Shown in pieces: positions 62,851-64,000 of a stretch of DNA of 64,000 nucleotides. The stretch is from Eutypella sp. D-1 (taxonomy: Eukaryota; Ascomycota; Sordariomycetes; Xylariales; Diatrypaceae). The stretch covers positions 18,542 to 82,541 of the forward strand of contig JAJTTP010000039.1 of the NCBI GenBank assembly GCA_023313575.1. The letters are read 5' to 3'. The position numbers and the translations under genes are program-made. A model generated the notes under the pieces. That model did not search any database and was not told the DNA's origin. It saw only the letters and a program-made list of their open reading frames with translations. Each line of letters begins with the position of its first letter. Positions within the stretch are counted from its first letter, which is position 1.

Positions 62851-63365
62851 ATTTTTTAGTAAAATAAAAAGGTTGTTTTTTCATGTTTTGTAGAATATAT
62901 AATTAGTTGGGAGGATATATTTGCGACCTTCTCGTAAGGTCGAGTTGCAAAAAAATAAATCTGTTAAAGTGGGGAAATAACCCCTCAAAAAGGGCTTAAA
63001 ATCTTTGATTAATTTGTATAAAACAGTTAAATAAAAAAAAAAATAGGTATAGATATCTTTTATCCTATAAGGAAATGGAGAAAATGTGCAAAAAGTCTAA
63101 GGATAACCAAATCGCTAACTTCGTATGCACTCAAAGGTGATGTCAATATACTCCCTTTCAACAAATGGGGCTGTACTTACTTTGAACTTTGAGAGAAACC
63201 ATGTAAATAAATTTATAATGACAAAAACCTTATAATGCGTCTTAATGGTCTTAACCTTTACTCCTTTGCATTGGTTACCTCCTCACAAAACATCCATACT
63301 AAAAATTTTTAGTGAGTTGGTTTTGTATTGTGTGTGTAATGAATTGAAATAGGGGTTGCTTCTGT

Positions 63366-63424
63366 AGGCATAGGCATAGGCGTAGGCGTAGCCTTAGCCT
63401 TAGCCTTATGCTTAGCCACCGAAG
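63366..63424 (+). repeat. Hexamer-expanded palindrome
   Basis: Tandem taggca/taggcg units followed by the complementary agccta-type units, bounded by cttctg and ccaccgaag. It is an expanded form of the short ctgtaggcgtagccaccgaa element seen many times here. Intermediate forms are at 3668-3702 and 7386-7425. Confidence 0.8.
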
Positions 63425-63601
63425 AATATAGGGGTAGGTAGGTGGTACGAGGTATGATAAAGATATAGGTATTATATTATCTGTGTGGTTGTTCATAGAC
63501 AAAATAGATTGTGTTTAAGGAATTGATTATCCAAACTATCTTATTGGTATAAAGTGATACTACTATTACTTACTAAAAGTTAAAGTATTATAAAATATAT
63601 A

Positions 63602-63840
63602 ACCTAAGTGCTGAAAATGGTATACAGGGAATTCGCCCTCCCAGCGACCCGTTATATTTCATTATAGAATGAAATTAAATGATAAACTAATCCTTAAATT
63701 GGATATTTTGTACTGAAAAGTTATAGTGATATACTCGAAACCCAACTTTTTATTTATCAATGAACGGATATTTAGGTGTATTATATATAGACATAGTATA
63801 GCCTGAGTGCTGGAATTGGCAGACCTTCCCTCTATGAAGT
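63602..63840 (+). other. Two tRNA-Leu 5' half relics
   Basis: 63604-63628 (taagtgctgaaaatggtata) and 63803-63824 (gagtgctggaattggcagac) each resemble the acceptor/D-arm of the tRNA-Leu at the window end but lack a matching anticodon or T-arm. Confidence 0.45.
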
Positions 63841-63931
63841 TATTTCCTTTATTTTTTTTTATTATTTTTATAATTGTGTAGAGGTATGTAAGATAAATGT
63901 AGTATTATGTTTGTCTATTAATAAACCTAAA

Positions 63932-64000
63932 ACCCTAATGCTGGAATGGTAGACAGAAATTAGTTAAATTAGTTCGAAGTAAATTCGTGGGGGTTCAAGT
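63932..64000 (+). tRNA. trnL: tRNA-Leu (UAA), partial at window end
   Basis: D-arm ctggaatggtagacag and anticodon stem aatta/tagtt with loop gttaaat (UAA). Variable arm and the start of the T-arm (ggggttcaagt) are present. The 3' acceptor lies beyond the window. Confidence 0.8.

Noticed and set aside
63299..63502. Minus-strand 67-codon frame rich in RLRLRL
   Set aside because: This is translation of the hexamer-expanded palindrome, not a gene.

Overview
This window is a stretch of the mitochondrial chromosome of a filamentous ascomycete fungus (Pezizomycotina). The evidence: UGA is read as tryptophan throughout nad6, cox3, rps3 and the intron ORFs (NCBI code 4); a matching tRNA-Trp with anticodon UCA is present; almost everything is encoded on one strand; the sequence is strongly AT-rich; and rps3 sits inside the group I intron at the omega site of the large rRNA gene, an arrangement typical of Pezizomycotina. 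The tRNA/gene order and very heavy intron load suggest a greatly expanded mitogenome of the kind seen in some Leotiomycetes and Pezizomycetes. That placement is inference.

Layout. 1-2.1 kb: a broken GIY-YIG gene between two copies of a tRNA-like repeat, then a LAGLIDADG relic. 2.1-5.7 kb: trnY, trnN, trnK, trnG, trnD, trnS(GCU) and trnW, separated by hairpin-rich spacers. 5.7-8.6 kb: nad6, split by one intron with a wrecked endonuclease gene. 8.6-12.6 kb: endonuclease relics plus an unrecognised broken gene. 12.66 kb: trnV. 12.8-24.8 kb: cox3, whose 810 coding bases are spread over eight exons (two of only about 25 nt) by seven introns. 24.8-26.8 kb: an endonuclease relic, trnI, trnS(UGA), trnP. 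26.9-57.7 kb: rnl, the large rRNA gene, with 13 introns I can delimit: one group II intron carrying a LAGLIDADG gene, and twelve group I introns. rps3 lies in intron 11. 57.7-64 kb: trnT, trnE, trnM, a minus-strand relic that looks like a linear-plasmid DNA polymerase, and trnL running off the end.

How the parts fit. Only about a dozen features serve the cell (tRNAs, nad6, cox3, rnl, rps3). The rest is a layered population of selfish elements: group I/II introns, homing endonuclease genes (HEGs) inside them, other HEGs inserted inside those HEGs, and small GC-rich or AT-rich palindromes inserted in HEGs, spacers, rRNA exons and in frame in rps3. The introns fall into a few sequence families scattered over rnl, cox3 and nad6, which points to repeated spread within this chromosome. 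The most notable structures are the triply nested endonuclease locus in rnl intron 7, HEGs interrupted by other HEGs in cox3 introns 2 and 5, and an identical 65-bp hairpin element at the same codon position in two related HEGs.

Coordinates of protein exons were fixed from reading frame, conserved protein sequence and the U/G border rule of group I introns. rRNA borders come from alignment by eye to the conserved core of large rRNA and may be off by several bases.
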